The notes below the pieces were generated by a model, which saw only the letters and a program-made list of their open reading frames with translations, made no database searches and was not told the origin of the DNA. From Aquificales bacterium (GTDB taxonomy: Bacteria; Aquificota; Aquificia; Aquificales; QOAS01), in assembly GCA_027035985.1 (NCBI GenBank), contig JALVTI010000081.1, forward strand, positions 1 through 36,790: a stretch of 36,790 nucleotides of DNA, in the 5' to 3' direction. Positions within the stretch are counted from its first letter, which is position 1. The number at the start of each line of letters is the position of its first letter. This document shows, piece by piece, positions 15,489 through 23,921 of this stretch. A program made the translations under genes and the position numbers.

Positions 15489-16516
15489 ACTATCGAGGGG
15501 ACTAGGTGTTTCAGTCCCTCCCCTTCGTCGTATCCGAGCATTAGGTTCGCGTTTTGGAGCGCCTGACCGCTGGCACCCTTTAGGAGGTTGTCTATCGCGC
15601 ATACAACGACGGCGGTTTCCGTTCTTTCGTCGTAGGCGGGGTAGACAAAGGCGAAGTTGGTGTTTGCCACCTCCTTACTCTTGGGCGGTTGGTCTACAAC
15701 CCTAACGAAGAATTCGTCCTTATAAACCTCCCTATAGAGGGAGGCGATATCGAATTTTTTAGACCTAACATAGACGGTCGATATCATTCCCCTATCTATC
15801 GGCACAACGGTGGGGGTAAAGCGGACTTTCCACCCCTTTGGGGAAACCCTGTTTGCAACGAATTCCATTTCCGGTATATGTCTGTGTCCCACAACCTTGT
15901 AGGGGAACATGTTGTTTGCCATTTCCGGGAAGTGGAAGTGCTGTTTTAGACCCCTACCCGCTCCGCTCACGCCCGACAGGGCGTGGACTACAATTACATC
16001 GTCCAAAATGAGGTCGGAAGCCTCCCTTAGAAGGGGATAGAGCGCCAGAAGTGTGGCGGTCGGATAGCAACCGGGGTTTGCCACCAGCCTGGCTTTTTTT
16101 ACCTCTTCCCTAAAGAGTTCGGGAAGTCCGTAAACCGCCTCCTCCAGTAGGTCGGGGTATTTGTGTTCAAACCCGTAAAAGGTCTTAAAGTCCTCCAAGT
16201 TTTTGAACCTGTAAGCCCCCGAGAGGTCTACGACTTTGTAACCCTTCTCCAAAAGGCGGGGTGCAATTTCCATAGACACCTCGTGGGGGAGAGCCAAAAA
16301 TAAGAGTTCCACATCGGGTGGGATATTTTCGTAGTCCTCAAATTGGAGTTTTCCGACCTCAAAGGGCTCCAAAAAGGGGAACACTTCGGAAACCCTTTTC
16401 CCCTTGTGGGTGTTGGAACCGAGGTAGGCGATTTCCATTTTGGGGTGGTTTACGAGGAGCTTTACGAGTTCCAAACCGGTGTAGCCGGTCGCTCCCAATA
16501 TGCCGACCTTACCCAT
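15485..16516 (-). CDS. argC: N-acetyl-gamma-glutamyl-phosphate reductase, 343 aa
   Basis: Third step of arginine biosynthesis: NADPH-dependent reduction of N-acetylglutamyl phosphate to the semialdehyde. The nucleotide-binding start is VGILGATGYTGLELVKLL. The catalytic Cys is in VANPGCYPTATLLAL. The substrate-binding HALSGVSGAGR and HRHIPEM are clear, and DNLLKGASGQALQNAN is the C-terminal signature. The start at 16516 (MGKVGILGATG) is chosen; a 75-codon extension upstream has no family similarity and would cross the divergent neighbour's start. It lies apart from other arg genes. The divergent gene at 16551 is only 34 nt away. Confidence 0.96.
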   Translation of the reverse strand: MGKVGILGATGYTGLELVKLLVNHPKMEIAYLGSNTHKGKRVSEVFPFLEPFEVGKLQFEDYENIPPDVELLFLALPHEVSMEIAPRLLEKGYKVVDLSGAYRFKNLEDFKTFYGFEHKYPDLLEEAVYGLPELFREEVKKARLVANPGCYPTATLLALYPLLREASDLILDDVIVVHALSGVSGAGRGLKQHFHFPEMANNMFPYKVVGHRHIPEMEFVANRVSPKGWKVRFTPTVVPIDRGMISTVYVRSKKFDIASLYREVYKDEFFVRVVDQPPKSKEVANTNFAFVYPAYDERTETAVVVCAIDNLLKGASGQALQNANLMLGYDEGEGLKHLVPSIV

Positions 16517-16550
16517 CAAAGGTTCAATTTTCCTTTTAATAGACCTATTG

Positions 16551-17072
16551 ATGGCGAAGATTATTAAGTTCAACCCCCGCGGGGAGGAACCGGAGAAGAG
16601 ACCCAAAAGGGGTGGGGAAGAAAAGGAAAAACCCAAAGGGGAAAAGACTATAAAAGTCCCCGCAAAGGGTGAAAAAAGGGAGAGTCCCCTTAAGGGGACT
16701 TTGGAAAATGCGAAACCCCTCACGCAGGAGGATTTCGACAAACTCTTCGAAGCCCTAAGGGAGGGTTTGAAAAGGCTCTACCCCTCGCAGGTGGAGGACG
16801 TTCTCGGCTTTACCGGTTTGGGCGAAAAGAACGGAAACAGAGCCTTTGCGGTGGGTCTTGTAATTTGGAAACGCTACGGGGTCGAGCACCCCTACACCTC
16901 CACGGCTGTTTTGCTCTTTGAAAACAACGAACTCAAAAAGGTTTCCTTCTTGGAGGCTAAAAACAACTATTGGGATTGGAGAACGATGATAAAACTCCAC
17001 AAGGGGGAATTTCACACGGAGGAGATATTCAACCGCTTTATGGAGCTGGTTAGGGGTCAGTTTAGGGTTTGA
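16551..17072 (+). CDS. Hypothetical protein with basic, low-complexity N-terminus, 173 aa
   Basis: I do not recognise the family. Residues ~8-55 are rich in Lys, Glu, Pro and Gly with repeated PKGEK/PAKGEK-like units and are probably disordered. Residues ~60-173 look folded: DFDKLFEALREGLKRLYPSQ, then GFTGLGEKNGNRAFAVGLVIW, then a beta-rich TAVLLFENNELKKVSFLEAK and a Trp pair in NNYWDWRTMIKLHKGEFHTE. It is cytoplasmic, with no membrane segment. The start at 16551 is preferred over 16500, because 16500 would run into argC. A TTTAAT hexamer ends 10 nt before the ATG. It shares a short divergent promoter region with argC but no obvious function. Confidence 0.75.
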   Translation: MAKIIKFNPRGEEPEKRPKRGGEEKEKPKGEKTIKVPAKGEKRESPLKGTLENAKPLTQEDFDKLFEALREGLKRLYPSQVEDVLGFTGLGEKNGNRAFAVGLVIWKRYGVEHPYTSTAVLLFENNELKKVSFLEAKNNYWDWRTMIKLHKGEFHTEEIFNRFMELVRGQFRV

Positions 17073-17252
17073 TTAATCCTCATCCTCCAAGGGGAACTTT
17101 TCCACCCTTCCCCTCTCGAGGTCTTCGAGGGATTTTTCCAATTGGGGTGGAATTCTTTTTAATTCGTGCCTCTTTGAGGTTAGAAAGTTGTCTTTCATCT
17201 TTAGGAGGCTACTCCCTTTTTCTCCCTCAATCGCCTTTGTGAATTTTCCCAT
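17073..17252 (-). CDS. Putative small protein, 59 aa
   Basis: A short minus-strand frame fills most of the gap between its convergent neighbour (which stops at 17072) and mtnP. The predicted protein starts MGKFTKAIEGEKGSSLLKMK and ends LERGRVEKFPLEDED. It is charged and soluble, with Lys/Glu/Arg-rich composition and codon choice similar to real genes here. No Shine-Dalgarno sequence or clear -10 is visible ahead of the ATG at 17252. It could be a genuine small protein or chance; no family is recognised. Confidence 0.45.
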   Translation of the reverse strand: MGKFTKAIEGEKGSSLLKMKDNFLTSKRHELKRIPPQLEKSLEDLERGRVEKFPLEDED

Positions 17253-17322
17253 AAAAGGATTAATTGAACGAAAGAAAGAAACCCCTCAATAAACCCCTTT
17301 AAGAATCCTTCCAAAGGGTTTT

Positions 17323-18168
17323 TCAAACCTCCGCCCCCTCGAGGGTATTTTCACACTCGCAATTCCACACTTTGGTGCCGTAAATCTTCTCTACCGCCGA
17401 GAGGAGTATATCCTTAATTTCCTCCTCCTTTTGTTTCATCATTTCGATAACCTCCTCCGAGGTAAGGCGGTAGCCGGCTATTCCCGCGGCGGGATTGGTT
17501 ACAACGCAAAGACCCGCATAGTGGAGTTCAAGTTCCCTCGCGAGAACCACCTCGGGAACCATGGTCATACCCACCACGTCGCCCCCGAGGAGGGAAAAAG
17601 CCCTTATCTCCGCCGCGGTTTCCAAACGGGGACCTTCGGTGGCTACATAGGTTCCCCTATCGAAAAATCTAACCCCCTTTTTGGTCAGGACTTCTTCCAA
17701 AATCCCCCTAAGGGTGGGGCAGAAGGGTTCGCTCACGTCGATGTGGACGACCCTCTTTTCCGCCAAGAGGCGTTTGTGCTTTTCATTCCCTTCATAGGTG
17801 TAGTCGGGAGAGAAGCTACCCTCGTAGAAGGATTGGGGTCTCGACTTTGTGAAGTCCAAAAATTGGTCTACTATTACGAAGTCCCCCGGACGGAGGAGTC
17901 GGTTTATTCCGCCGACGGCGTTTATTCCGAGAACGTATTTAACGCCCAGTTCTTTAAGAGCCCACAGGTTTGCCCTGTAGGGGACGCGGTGGGGTGGGAA
18001 GGCGTGCTCCCTGCCGTGCCTCGCCAAAAAGAGAACGGGAAAGCCCCCGTATTCCGCCCTAACTATTGGGGAAGAGGGTTCCCCGAAGGGGGTTTTTATC
18101 TCTATCTCTTCTAAAACCTTTAGTCCATCAACGCGGTAAAGTCCGCTTCCGCCTATGACCGCCAGCAT
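17323..18168 (-). CDS. mtnP: S-methyl-5'-thioadenosine phosphorylase (MTAP/PNP family) with C-terminal CxC, 281 aa
   Basis: Phosphorolyses methylthioadenosine, a polyamine by-product, to adenine and methylthioribose-1-phosphate. Phosphate site: IGGSGLY and FLARHGREHAFPPHRVPYRANLWAL. Purine site: ATEGPRLETAAEI followed by VVGMTMVPEVVLARE. Base-recognition segment: VVTNPAAGIAGYRLTSEEV. The C-terminus carries VWNCECEN, a C-x-C motif like the one in hyperthermophilic archaeal MTAPII/PNP enzymes, where it aids disulfide stability. Preference for methylthioadenosine over inosine/guanosine is inferred. Its ATG overlaps the hemH stop by one base (TAATG), so the two are translationally coupled. Confidence 0.92.
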   Translation of the reverse strand: MLAVIGGSGLYRVDGLKVLEEIEIKTPFGEPSSPIVRAEYGGFPVLFLARHGREHAFPPHRVPYRANLWALKELGVKYVLGINAVGGINRLLRPGDFVIVDQFLDFTKSRPQSFYEGSFSPDYTYEGNEKHKRLLAEKRVVHIDVSEPFCPTLRGILEEVLTKKGVRFFDRGTYVATEGPRLETAAEIRAFSLLGGDVVGMTMVPEVVLARELELHYAGLCVVTNPAAGIAGYRLTSEEVIEMMKQKEEEIKDILLSAVEKIYGTKVWNCECENTLEGAEV

Positions 18169-19088
18169 TAGGTTCTAATGGTAGCCAGCGCCAACTCTTT
18201 CCAACATTCGAGCCACTTAGGGTGGAGGTGGGGAATTTTGACCCTCCTAAAGGAGTGGTATCCCAAATTTTCCGCCAACTGTCGGTAGTTTAGGTCTATC
18301 TCCTGAAGGGTTTCGGTATTTTCCGAAACGAAACTTATGGGGATAACAACCAATTCTTTAACCCCATCCTTTCGGAGTTTTTTTAACGCTTCCTCCGTAG
18401 TGGGTTCGAGCCATCTAATGGGTCCCAACCTACTTTGATAGGAAACCTTATAGGGAAGTTCCAACCTTTGGGCGATAAGTTTGGCACTCTCTTCCACCTG
18501 TTTGGGGTAGGGGTCTCCGTATTTCCTAACGAGGTAGAGGGGAAGGCTATGTGCCGAAAAGAGGAGGAAGGGTTTTTCCAACCCCTTTAGGGTCTTTTCT
18601 ATCGCCTCCACCCATCCGAGGATAAAGTTTTCGCAACCGTAAAAGGGTTTTGCAAATTTGACCCTCCCCTTTAGGGGGGACTTTTCGACAACCCTTTCCA
18701 CACTCCCCCATGTGGCGACCGAGTATTGGGGAAAGAGCGGAAGGACGACGATATTCTCAAACCTCTCGGGGTCTATATCCCTAAGCACTTCCTCCAGCAA
18801 GGGGTCGGAGTAGCGCATCGCCACCTCAATCTTCCAACCTTCCAAAAGTTTCCCGAGGGCTTTAGCCTGCTCAAAGGTTTGTTTTAGAAAGGGACTTGTC
18901 CCGCCTACGGCGGAGAGTATTTCGGCGGTCTCTCCCCTGCGGAGCAGGGCTACCAAATTTCCCAAAAGCCACCTAAGGGGTGCGGGGAGGGGAAAAACGG
19001 CGGGGTCGGAAAACAACCTTTTTAAATATTCCCCCTCCTTCCCCCTTTGGGGACCTCCGTAATTTACAACCAAAAGGAGATTTTGCAT
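18168..19088 (-). CDS. hemH: Ferrochelatase, 306 aa
   Basis: Inserts iron into a porphyrin (protoporphyrin IX, or coproporphyrin in some lineages) at the end of heme synthesis. The N-terminal NLLLVVNYGGPQ is the family opening, with Asn-Tyr where many have Asn-Leu/Met. VVLPLFPQYSVATWGSV is a strong signature. The active-site His is in FLLFSAHSLP and the acidic metal-path residue is in ISFVSENTETLQEID. Length fits the bacterial enzyme without a C-terminal extension. The ATG at 19088 touches a 25-bp inverted repeat that separates it from the divergent lysS. It forms an operon with mtnP. Confidence 0.95.
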   Translation of the reverse strand: MQNLLLVVNYGGPQRGKEGEYLKRLFSDPAVFPLPAPLRWLLGNLVALLRRGETAEILSAVGGTSPFLKQTFEQAKALGKLLEGWKIEVAMRYSDPLLEEVLRDIDPERFENIVVLPLFPQYSVATWGSVERVVEKSPLKGRVKFAKPFYGCENFILGWVEAIEKTLKGLEKPFLLFSAHSLPLYLVRKYGDPYPKQVEESAKLIAQRLELPYKVSYQSRLGPIRWLEPTTEEALKKLRKDGVKELVVIPISFVSENTETLQEIDLNYRQLAENLGYHSFRRVKIPHLHPKWLECWKELALATIRT

Positions 19089-19112
19089 TAAAGGGAAAGA
19101 TTTTCCCTTTAA
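19088..19112. promoter_or_regulatory. 25-bp inverted repeat between divergent hemH and lysS (possible operator)
   Basis: Perfect 11-bp arms TTAAAGGGAAA (19088-19098) and TTTCCCTTTAA (19102-19112) flank a 3-nt spacer. The left arm begins on the first base of the hemH start codon. A stem-loop in the hemH mRNA leader or a dimeric repressor site are both possible. Confidence 0.55.
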
Positions 19113-19138
19113 GGTGGGTCTTAAACTTTAAAAACCTT

Positions 19139-20881
19139 ATGGAGGAACAAATTAGGGAGCAGAAAGTCCAAAAATTAAGGGAAATGGGAATAAACCCCTA
19201 CCCCCATAAGTTTGAGGTCACCCATCAAATATACCAAATAAGGGAGGAATACGAAAGAGACCCCGAAGGGGAAGAGGTTGTTATCCGTGCAAAGGTCAAA
19301 AGGGTTTCCAACTACGAGGGTAGGAAACTTTTAAGGCTTACCGACGATAGCGGTCTCGAAATTTTGGCTATAACCGATAGGGGGGATATAAAGCCGAATG
19401 AAACCTATACCTTTAAGGGGAAACTGGTAAGACACGAGGGAAAGCTCACCCTAATGGACGCCGATATCACCGAAGAGCCCCCCGAAACCACGATTGCCGA
19501 AATAAAGCACACCTACGACTTTGACCCCAAACGGGAAGAGGTTGCGGTCGCCGGGCGTTTGGTGGCCTGGCGCCCGATGGGAAAGGCTATTTTCGGACAC
19601 ATTCAAGACCTCCTTGGGAAACTGCAAATCTATATAAGGAAAGACCTCGTAGGGGAGGAGAAGTTTAAATTCATAAAGGAGTTTGTAGACCTCGGCGATA
19701 TCGTGGGGGTTAAGGGAAAGCTCTTTAGGACGAATACCGGCGAGCTGACCGTCGAGGTGGAAGACTTACAACTGCTATCAAAATGCCTCCACCCCCTACC
19801 GGAGAAGTGGCACGGGATTAAGGATGTGGAGGTCAGATACCGCCAGAGATATTTGGATTTAATAGCCAACCCGCAGGCGAGACAAATCTTTTTGATGAGG
19901 AGCCGCCTGCTCGCCGAGATTAGGCGCTTCATGGTCGATAGCGGCTTTTTCGAGGTGGAAACCCCCACTTTGCAGCCGATAGCGAGCGGTGCGAATGCGA
20001 GACCCTTCGTCACCCACCACAACTATTTGGATATGGATTTGTACCTGAGAATTGCGCCGGAGCTCTACCTAAAGAGGCTTATAGTGGGCGGTTACCCCAA
20101 GGTGTTCGAGATAGGTAAAAACTTCCGAAACGAGGGCGTCGATACCACCCACAACCCCGAGTTTACGATGATGGAGTTTTACGCCGCCTACTGGGATTAC
20201 AACGACCTCATGAAGTTCACTGAAAAACTCTTTCAGCACCTCATAGACACCGTATTGGAGGGTAAAAGCGAGGTCACCTTCGAAGGGCACAGAATAAACC
20301 TAAAACCCCCCTTTAGGGTTGTTAGATACTTCGACCTTCTGAAGGAAAAAACCGGAAAGGATAAGGACTTTTTCCTGAGAGCACCTATAGAGGAACTGAG
20401 AAAATTCGCCACCGAATTGGGGGTTAAGAAGGCGGAAACCCTAACGAGGGCTAAACTTATAGACAAAATTTTTGAAAAAGTTGGAGAGCCGGAGCTTATT
20501 CAACCCACCTTCGTTATAGACTTTCCGAAAATACTCTCCCCCCTCGCCAAGGAGCACAGGGAAGACCCCGACCTGGTCGAGAGGTTCGAGCTTATCATCG
20601 GACAGATGGAGATAGGAAACGCCTACACCGAGCTGAACGACCCTAAAGACCAGTATCAAAGATTTTTGGAACAGCTCAAAGAGAAACAGGCGGGAGACGA
20701 CGAGGCTATGGAGATGGATACCGACTTTATAAGGGCTTTGGAATACGGACTCCCGCCTACCGGCGGTGAGGGGATAGGAATAGACCGCCTCGCGATGCTC
20801 CTCGCCGGTGTTAACTCTATCAGGGAGGTTATACTCTTCCCCGCCATGCGACCCGAGGAAAAGGAAAAGGGTGAAGGTTAA
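19139..20881 (+). CDS. lysS: Lysyl-tRNA synthetase, class II, 580 aa
   Basis: Charges tRNA-Lys. An OB-fold anticodon domain comes first (EVVIRAKVKRVSNYEGRKLL). The class II core follows: motif 1 around VDSGFFEVETPTLQ, motif 2 FRNEGVDTTHNPEFTMMEFY, and motif 3 GEGIGIDRLAMLLAGV. The protein is longer than the ~500-residue E. coli enzyme. The extra length lies in the N-terminal half (DPKREEVAVAGRLVAWRPMG region) and in a helical insertion between motifs 2 and 3 (EKTGKDKDFFLRAPIEELRK onward). The start MEEQIREQKVQ at 19139 is chosen; the upstream in-frame extension crosses hemH. TAAACT lies 11 nt before the ATG and there is no Shine-Dalgarno sequence. Confidence 0.96.
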   Translation: MEEQIREQKVQKLREMGINPYPHKFEVTHQIYQIREEYERDPEGEEVVIRAKVKRVSNYEGRKLLRLTDDSGLEILAITDRGDIKPNETYTFKGKLVRHEGKLTLMDADITEEPPETTIAEIKHTYDFDPKREEVAVAGRLVAWRPMGKAIFGHIQDLLGKLQIYIRKDLVGEEKFKFIKEFVDLGDIVGVKGKLFRTNTGELTVEVEDLQLLSKCLHPLPEKWHGIKDVEVRYRQRYLDLIANPQARQIFLMRSRLLAEIRRFMVDSGFFEVETPTLQPIASGANARPFVTHHNYLDMDLYLRIAPELYLKRLIVGGYPKVFEIGKNFRNEGVDTTHNPEFTMMEFYAAYWDYNDLMKFTEKLFQHLIDTVLEGKSEVTFEGHRINLKPPFRVVRYFDLLKEKTGKDKDFFLRAPIEELRKFATELGVKKAETLTRAKLIDKIFEKVGEPELIQPTFVIDFPKILSPLAKEHREDPDLVERFELIIGQMEIGNAYTELNDPKDQYQRFLEQLKEKQAGDDEAMEMDTDFIRALEYGLPPTGGEGIGIDRLAMLLAGVNSIREVILFPAMRPEEKEKGEG

Positions 20882-20946
20882 ACCCTTCCCCTTTAGGTTT
20901 CCTTTTTAAAAAATTCCTTCGATAGGTTAAGGGAAACCCGAAACCC

Positions 20947-21348
20947 TTAATGGGTTCTCCTTATCCTCACCCTCCTCCTATTTTCGTCGAGGTGTTCAAA
21001 TTCCACCACTATATCCGGTTTTAAATCCTTTAGGTAATCAGCCCACTCGATAACCAATATTCCCGACCCCTCGAAGTCGGTAAAGTCGAAGTTTTTAACC
21101 CTGTATAGGTCGGCGTGATAAACTTCCCCCCTTTCGGTCGGATAGACGTTCATAACCGCAAAGGTGGGACTGGTAACGTTTACCTCCCCTTTGGGGTTTA
21201 AAGCTTCGACTAAAAACCTCGTAAAGGTAGTCTTTCCCGCTCCCAAATCCCCTATTAGGAATATAACCTCGTTTCCCTTAAGTTCCCTCGCGAGGTCTTT
21301 TGCCAGCTTTTTTAACCCTTCGAGGTCTACGATGTATTCGCCTTCCAT
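20947..21348 (-). CDS. tsaE: tRNA threonylcarbamoyladenosine biosynthesis ATPase TsaE, 133 aa
   Basis: TsaE works with TsaB and TsaD to make t6A37 in ANN-decoding tRNAs. Walker A is LIGDLGAGKTTFTRFL. Switch-like SPTFAVMNVY and the characteristic YHADLYRV and ILVIEWADYL segments follow. Length is typical. I start at ATG 21348 (MEGEYIVDLEGL); a GTG at 21375 would add nine residues. It is divergent from the deacetylase gene at 21378, with only about 30 nt between starts. tsaB and tsaD are not in the window. Confidence 0.94.
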   Translation of the reverse strand: MEGEYIVDLEGLKKLAKDLARELKGNEVIFLIGDLGAGKTTFTRFLVEALNPKGEVNVTSPTFAVMNVYPTERGEVYHADLYRVKNFDFTDFEGSGILVIEWADYLKDLKPDIVVEFEHLDENRRRVRIRRTH

Positions 21349-21377
21349 CAAAGGGTAGAAATTTAGACTATTCACCT

Positions 21378-22307
21378 ATGAAGGTCGGTTTCGTTTACGA
21401 CGATAGGTATTTGCTCCACCACAGGGAAGGGCATCCGGAGAACAAATACCGCCTCGAGGCTATCACCGAGGGGATGGCGGAGAGGGGACTCTTTTCCAAG
21501 GTGGAGCTTATAAAACCCTTCGAGGCGGATGCGGAGCTGATAGCGCTAAACCACGACCCCCAATATATAGAAGAAGTGATATACTCCTCCCGTTCGGGTG
21601 AGGGTTGGTTCGACCCGGACACCTACTATAACGAATACACATTTTTAGCCGCCTCCCTCGCGGTCGGCGGGGTTGCGGGGGCGATAAACGAAATTCTCGA
21701 CGGGAATATCGAAGGGGCTTTCTGCGCCGTCAGACCCCCCGGTCATCACGCCGAATACGCCAAGGCTATGGGCTTTTGCATCTTCAACAACGTAGCGATA
21801 GGGGCTAGATACCTCCTGCAAAAGGGTTTCGAGAGGGTGTTTATAGTCGATTTCGACGCCCACCACGGAAACGGCACCCAGCACGCCTTTTACGAGGAGC
21901 CGCGGGTTTTTTACTTCTCGACCCACCAATATCCCTTCTATCCCGGAACCGGCTCGGCGGAGGAGAGGGGGGCAAAGGAGGGTTACGGAACAACCCTAAA
22001 CATACCGATGCCGGCGGGTACGGGGGATGAACTCTACCGCCACGCCTACGGCGAGGTTTTGGTAAGCGCGGTAAAGGGTTACAAGCCGCAGTTTCTCCTC
22101 GTTTCGGCGGGATACGACCTCCACACCGATGACCCGCTGACCGGTTTGGAGGTTTCCGACAAAGGGGTCGAGTTTATAGTCGAGACCATTTGCGGGTTGG
22201 CTAAGGAGTTAAGTATCCCCGTTCTGTTTTCCCTCGAGGGTGGATACAACCTTGACGTGCTGAAGCGGTTGGTGTCCCGAACGGTGGAGATAATGCTTGG
22301 AACCTAA
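21378..22307 (+). CDS. HDAC-like zinc deacetylase (AcuC/acetylpolyamine amidohydrolase superfamily), 309 aa
   Basis: Zinc-dependent amide hydrolase of the arginase/deacetylase fold, related to AcuC, acetylpolyamine deacetylases and class II HDACs. The catalytic His pair is His123-His124 in RPPGHHAEYAKAMGFC. Zinc ligands are Asp160 and His162 in VDFDAHHGNGTQ, plus an Asp in SAGYDLHTDDPLTGL. The EGGYN loop near the C-terminus is conserved. All active-site residues are present, so activity is likely. The substrate (acetylpolyamine, acetylated protein) is open; polyamines would connect to mtnP nearby, but that is only inference. TAGACT ends 8 nt before the ATG, giving near-leaderless spacing. Confidence 0.9.
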   Translation: MKVGFVYDDRYLLHHREGHPENKYRLEAITEGMAERGLFSKVELIKPFEADAELIALNHDPQYIEEVIYSSRSGEGWFDPDTYYNEYTFLAASLAVGGVAGAINEILDGNIEGAFCAVRPPGHHAEYAKAMGFCIFNNVAIGARYLLQKGFERVFIVDFDAHHGNGTQHAFYEEPRVFYFSTHQYPFYPGTGSAEERGAKEGYGTTLNIPMPAGTGDELYRHAYGEVLVSAVKGYKPQFLLVSAGYDLHTDDPLTGLEVSDKGVEFIVETICGLAKELSIPVLFSLEGGYNLDVLKRLVSRTVEIMLGT

Positions 22308-22380
22308 AAGGGGATTGGCGATTTAATAAACCTCCAAATGGACAAATGTTTATAATCCCGTTCCAATAGGAGGTTTAAAA

Positions 22381-22632
22381 ATGGACAACAGGGAACCCGT
22401 AGCGATACCTTTTGCGTTGGTCGGTTTTTTTGCCACCGATAAGCCGGTGGAAGAGGTCGTTCGCACCGATTTAACCACCGAGGAACTCGAGGAAATTCAG
22501 CAATTTTTGGCTTCCAAGCTGTTTAAAGACCCCAATGTTGCGGTCGCCATTTTCCCCGCGATAGTTCCACCCGACCAGGCTATCGAGGCAGTAAAGGAGC
22601 TCGAAAACTTCCTCTTCGGCAAGGAAGAATAA
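22381..22632 (+). CDS. Hypothetical protein, 83 aa
   Basis: Not recognised. The ATG follows a textbook ribosome binding site (AGGAGGT at 22368-22374), and a perfect TATAAT sits at 22351-22356. This is unusual for this window and suggests strong translation from a normal ~20-nt leader. The protein is acidic and soluble: a hydrophobic start VAIPFALVGFFATDKP, then a helix TTEELEEIQQFLASKLF, a strand NVAVAIFPAIVPP, and a final helix AIEAVKELENFLFG. It may be a small alpha/beta protein. A hairpin terminator follows the stop. Confidence 0.8.
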   Translation: MDNREPVAIPFALVGFFATDKPVEEVVRTDLTTEELEEIQQFLASKLFKDPNVAVAIFPAIVPPDQAIEAVKELENFLFGKEE

Positions 22633-22641
22633 TTTCCCCTC

Positions 22642-22666
22642 CCCGCCCTTCGAGCGGGTTTAGAAT
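22642..22666 (+). terminator. Hairpin terminator after the 83-aa gene, overlapping the tolC -10 box
   Basis: CCCGC (22642-22646) pairs with GCGGG (22654-22658), followed by TTTAGAATTT. The same T-rich tail contains TAGAAT (22661-22666), which ends 10 nt before the tolC ATG and may serve as its -10 element. Confidence 0.5.
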
Positions 22667-22676
22667 TTAGAAATTA

Positions 22677-23921
22677 ATGTTTAAGAAAGCCCTTCCCCTT
22701 CTTCTACTTGGCGGTTTATCTTTTGGAATAACCCTTCAAGGCGCGGTAAGCTCCGCACTAAAGAATAACCTCCAACTAAAGGCTCAATATTTTCACTACC
22801 TAGGGGCGAAAAACGATTTTTACTCCCAATTGGCGGCTCGCTTCGGAGAATTAGACTTTTTTTGGAAATACCAACAGTTTAAAACCCCCCGTATAGTGGC
22901 TCCCATTAATTCCTTTCCTCCGACGGGATTGGACGACCAGGTTCGCACCTACGGGTTGCAATACAGAGTCAGGCTCTTTGACGGCTGCCAACAGTTTTTC
23001 CTCATAAAGGCTAAAAAAGACACCGCCAACCTCGAATGGGTTAATTGGGAAAAGCTATCCGAGAAGGTAAAAAGGGACGTTTCCAAGGTTTATTTCTCCG
23101 CCCTTGAGGTAAAGGCGAGACTGGAAGCGTTAAAGGAGCGCAAAAAGGAGGTTGATAGGCTCTACGAAATCGTTAAAGAGGCTTACGAGGTTGGTAAAAA
23201 ACCCCTTCTCGACCTTCTAAATGTCCGAGCGGAGAGAAAAAACATCGAAGCCCAAATATCCTTTTTGAGGTCTCAATATAAAACTCTTTTAAACCAATTA
23301 AAGGTGCTTCTAAATACCGACAAACCTCTCGAGGTGGAGGATGTACAGATTAACCCCCATAGGATAGAGGGGGATAGGCTCCTGCCGGAGTTGTTGGCTA
23401 AAAATCCAGACCTAAAAGTTGTTGCCCTTCAGAAGGTTATCGCCGACGATTACCGAAAGGTTGCCATGGCGGAATTTTCACCAAAGGTTAACTTTGTCTA
23501 CACCACCCAAAAGTATGTTTACGCCGGTAGGAAAACTTCCGATTGGTCTTATGCCGTAGAGGTAAACCTCCCCATTTTTGACTTTGGAAGGAGGTTTTTC
23601 ACTTACAGAAAAGCCCGTTCGGAAGAGAGGAGAGTTAACGAACTTTATAGGCTGGTCGAAAAAAGGGTCTTAGAAACCTATAGAAGTTTGGTAGATGAAC
23701 TCAATTCCCAAATAGAGGTTATAGAGGCAAACCGAAAAAGATTAGAATTTACAAAAGAAGCCTATAAGGTGGAAAAGAAAAAATACCTAACCGGTAAAAG
23801 CGATATATACAACCTCCTCAAGGCGGAGGCGCTCTATTACACCGCCTTGGGAGAATATAGGGCTAGCATATACAAATGGGGTCAACTCAAGGCTGAGCTT
23901 GACTACCTTTTGGGAAGGTAG
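22677..23921 (+). CDS. tolC: TolC-family outer membrane efflux protein, 414 aa
   Basis: Forms a trimeric beta-barrel and periplasmic alpha-tunnel serving efflux pumps or type I secretion. There is a cleavable signal peptide, KKALPLLLLGGLSFG, at the N-terminus. The two TolC repeats are visible: the first half with long coiled helices (ALEVKARLEALKERKKEVDR, AYEVGKKPLLDLLNVRAERK) and the second with VEVNLPIFDFGRRFF and AYKVEKKKYLTGKSDIYNLL. The internal structural duplication and length fit the family. No inner-membrane pump or adaptor gene is adjacent. The 3' end overlaps the convergent gene by 35 nt. It supports a diderm envelope. Confidence 0.92.
   Translation: MFKKALPLLLLGGLSFGITLQGAVSSALKNNLQLKAQYFHYLGAKNDFYSQLAARFGELDFFWKYQQFKTPRIVAPINSFPPTGLDDQVRTYGLQYRVRLFDGCQQFFLIKAKKDTANLEWVNWEKLSEKVKRDVSKVYFSALEVKARLEALKERKKEVDRLYEIVKEAYEVGKKPLLDLLNVRAERKNIEAQISFLRSQYKTLLNQLKVLLNTDKPLEVEDVQINPHRIEGDRLLPELLAKNPDLKVVALQKVIADDYRKVAMAEFSPKVNFVYTTQKYVYAGRKTSDWSYAVEVNLPIFDFGRRFFTYRKARSEERRVNELYRLVEKRVLETYRSLVDELNSQIEVIEANRKRLEFTKEAYKVEKKKYLTGKSDIYNLLKAEALYYTALGEYRASIYKWGQLKAELDYLLGR

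Noticed and set aside
17431..18114. 227-codon plus-strand frame inside mtnP
   Set aside because: Shadow of a clearly conserved minus-strand enzyme; the translation has no family features.
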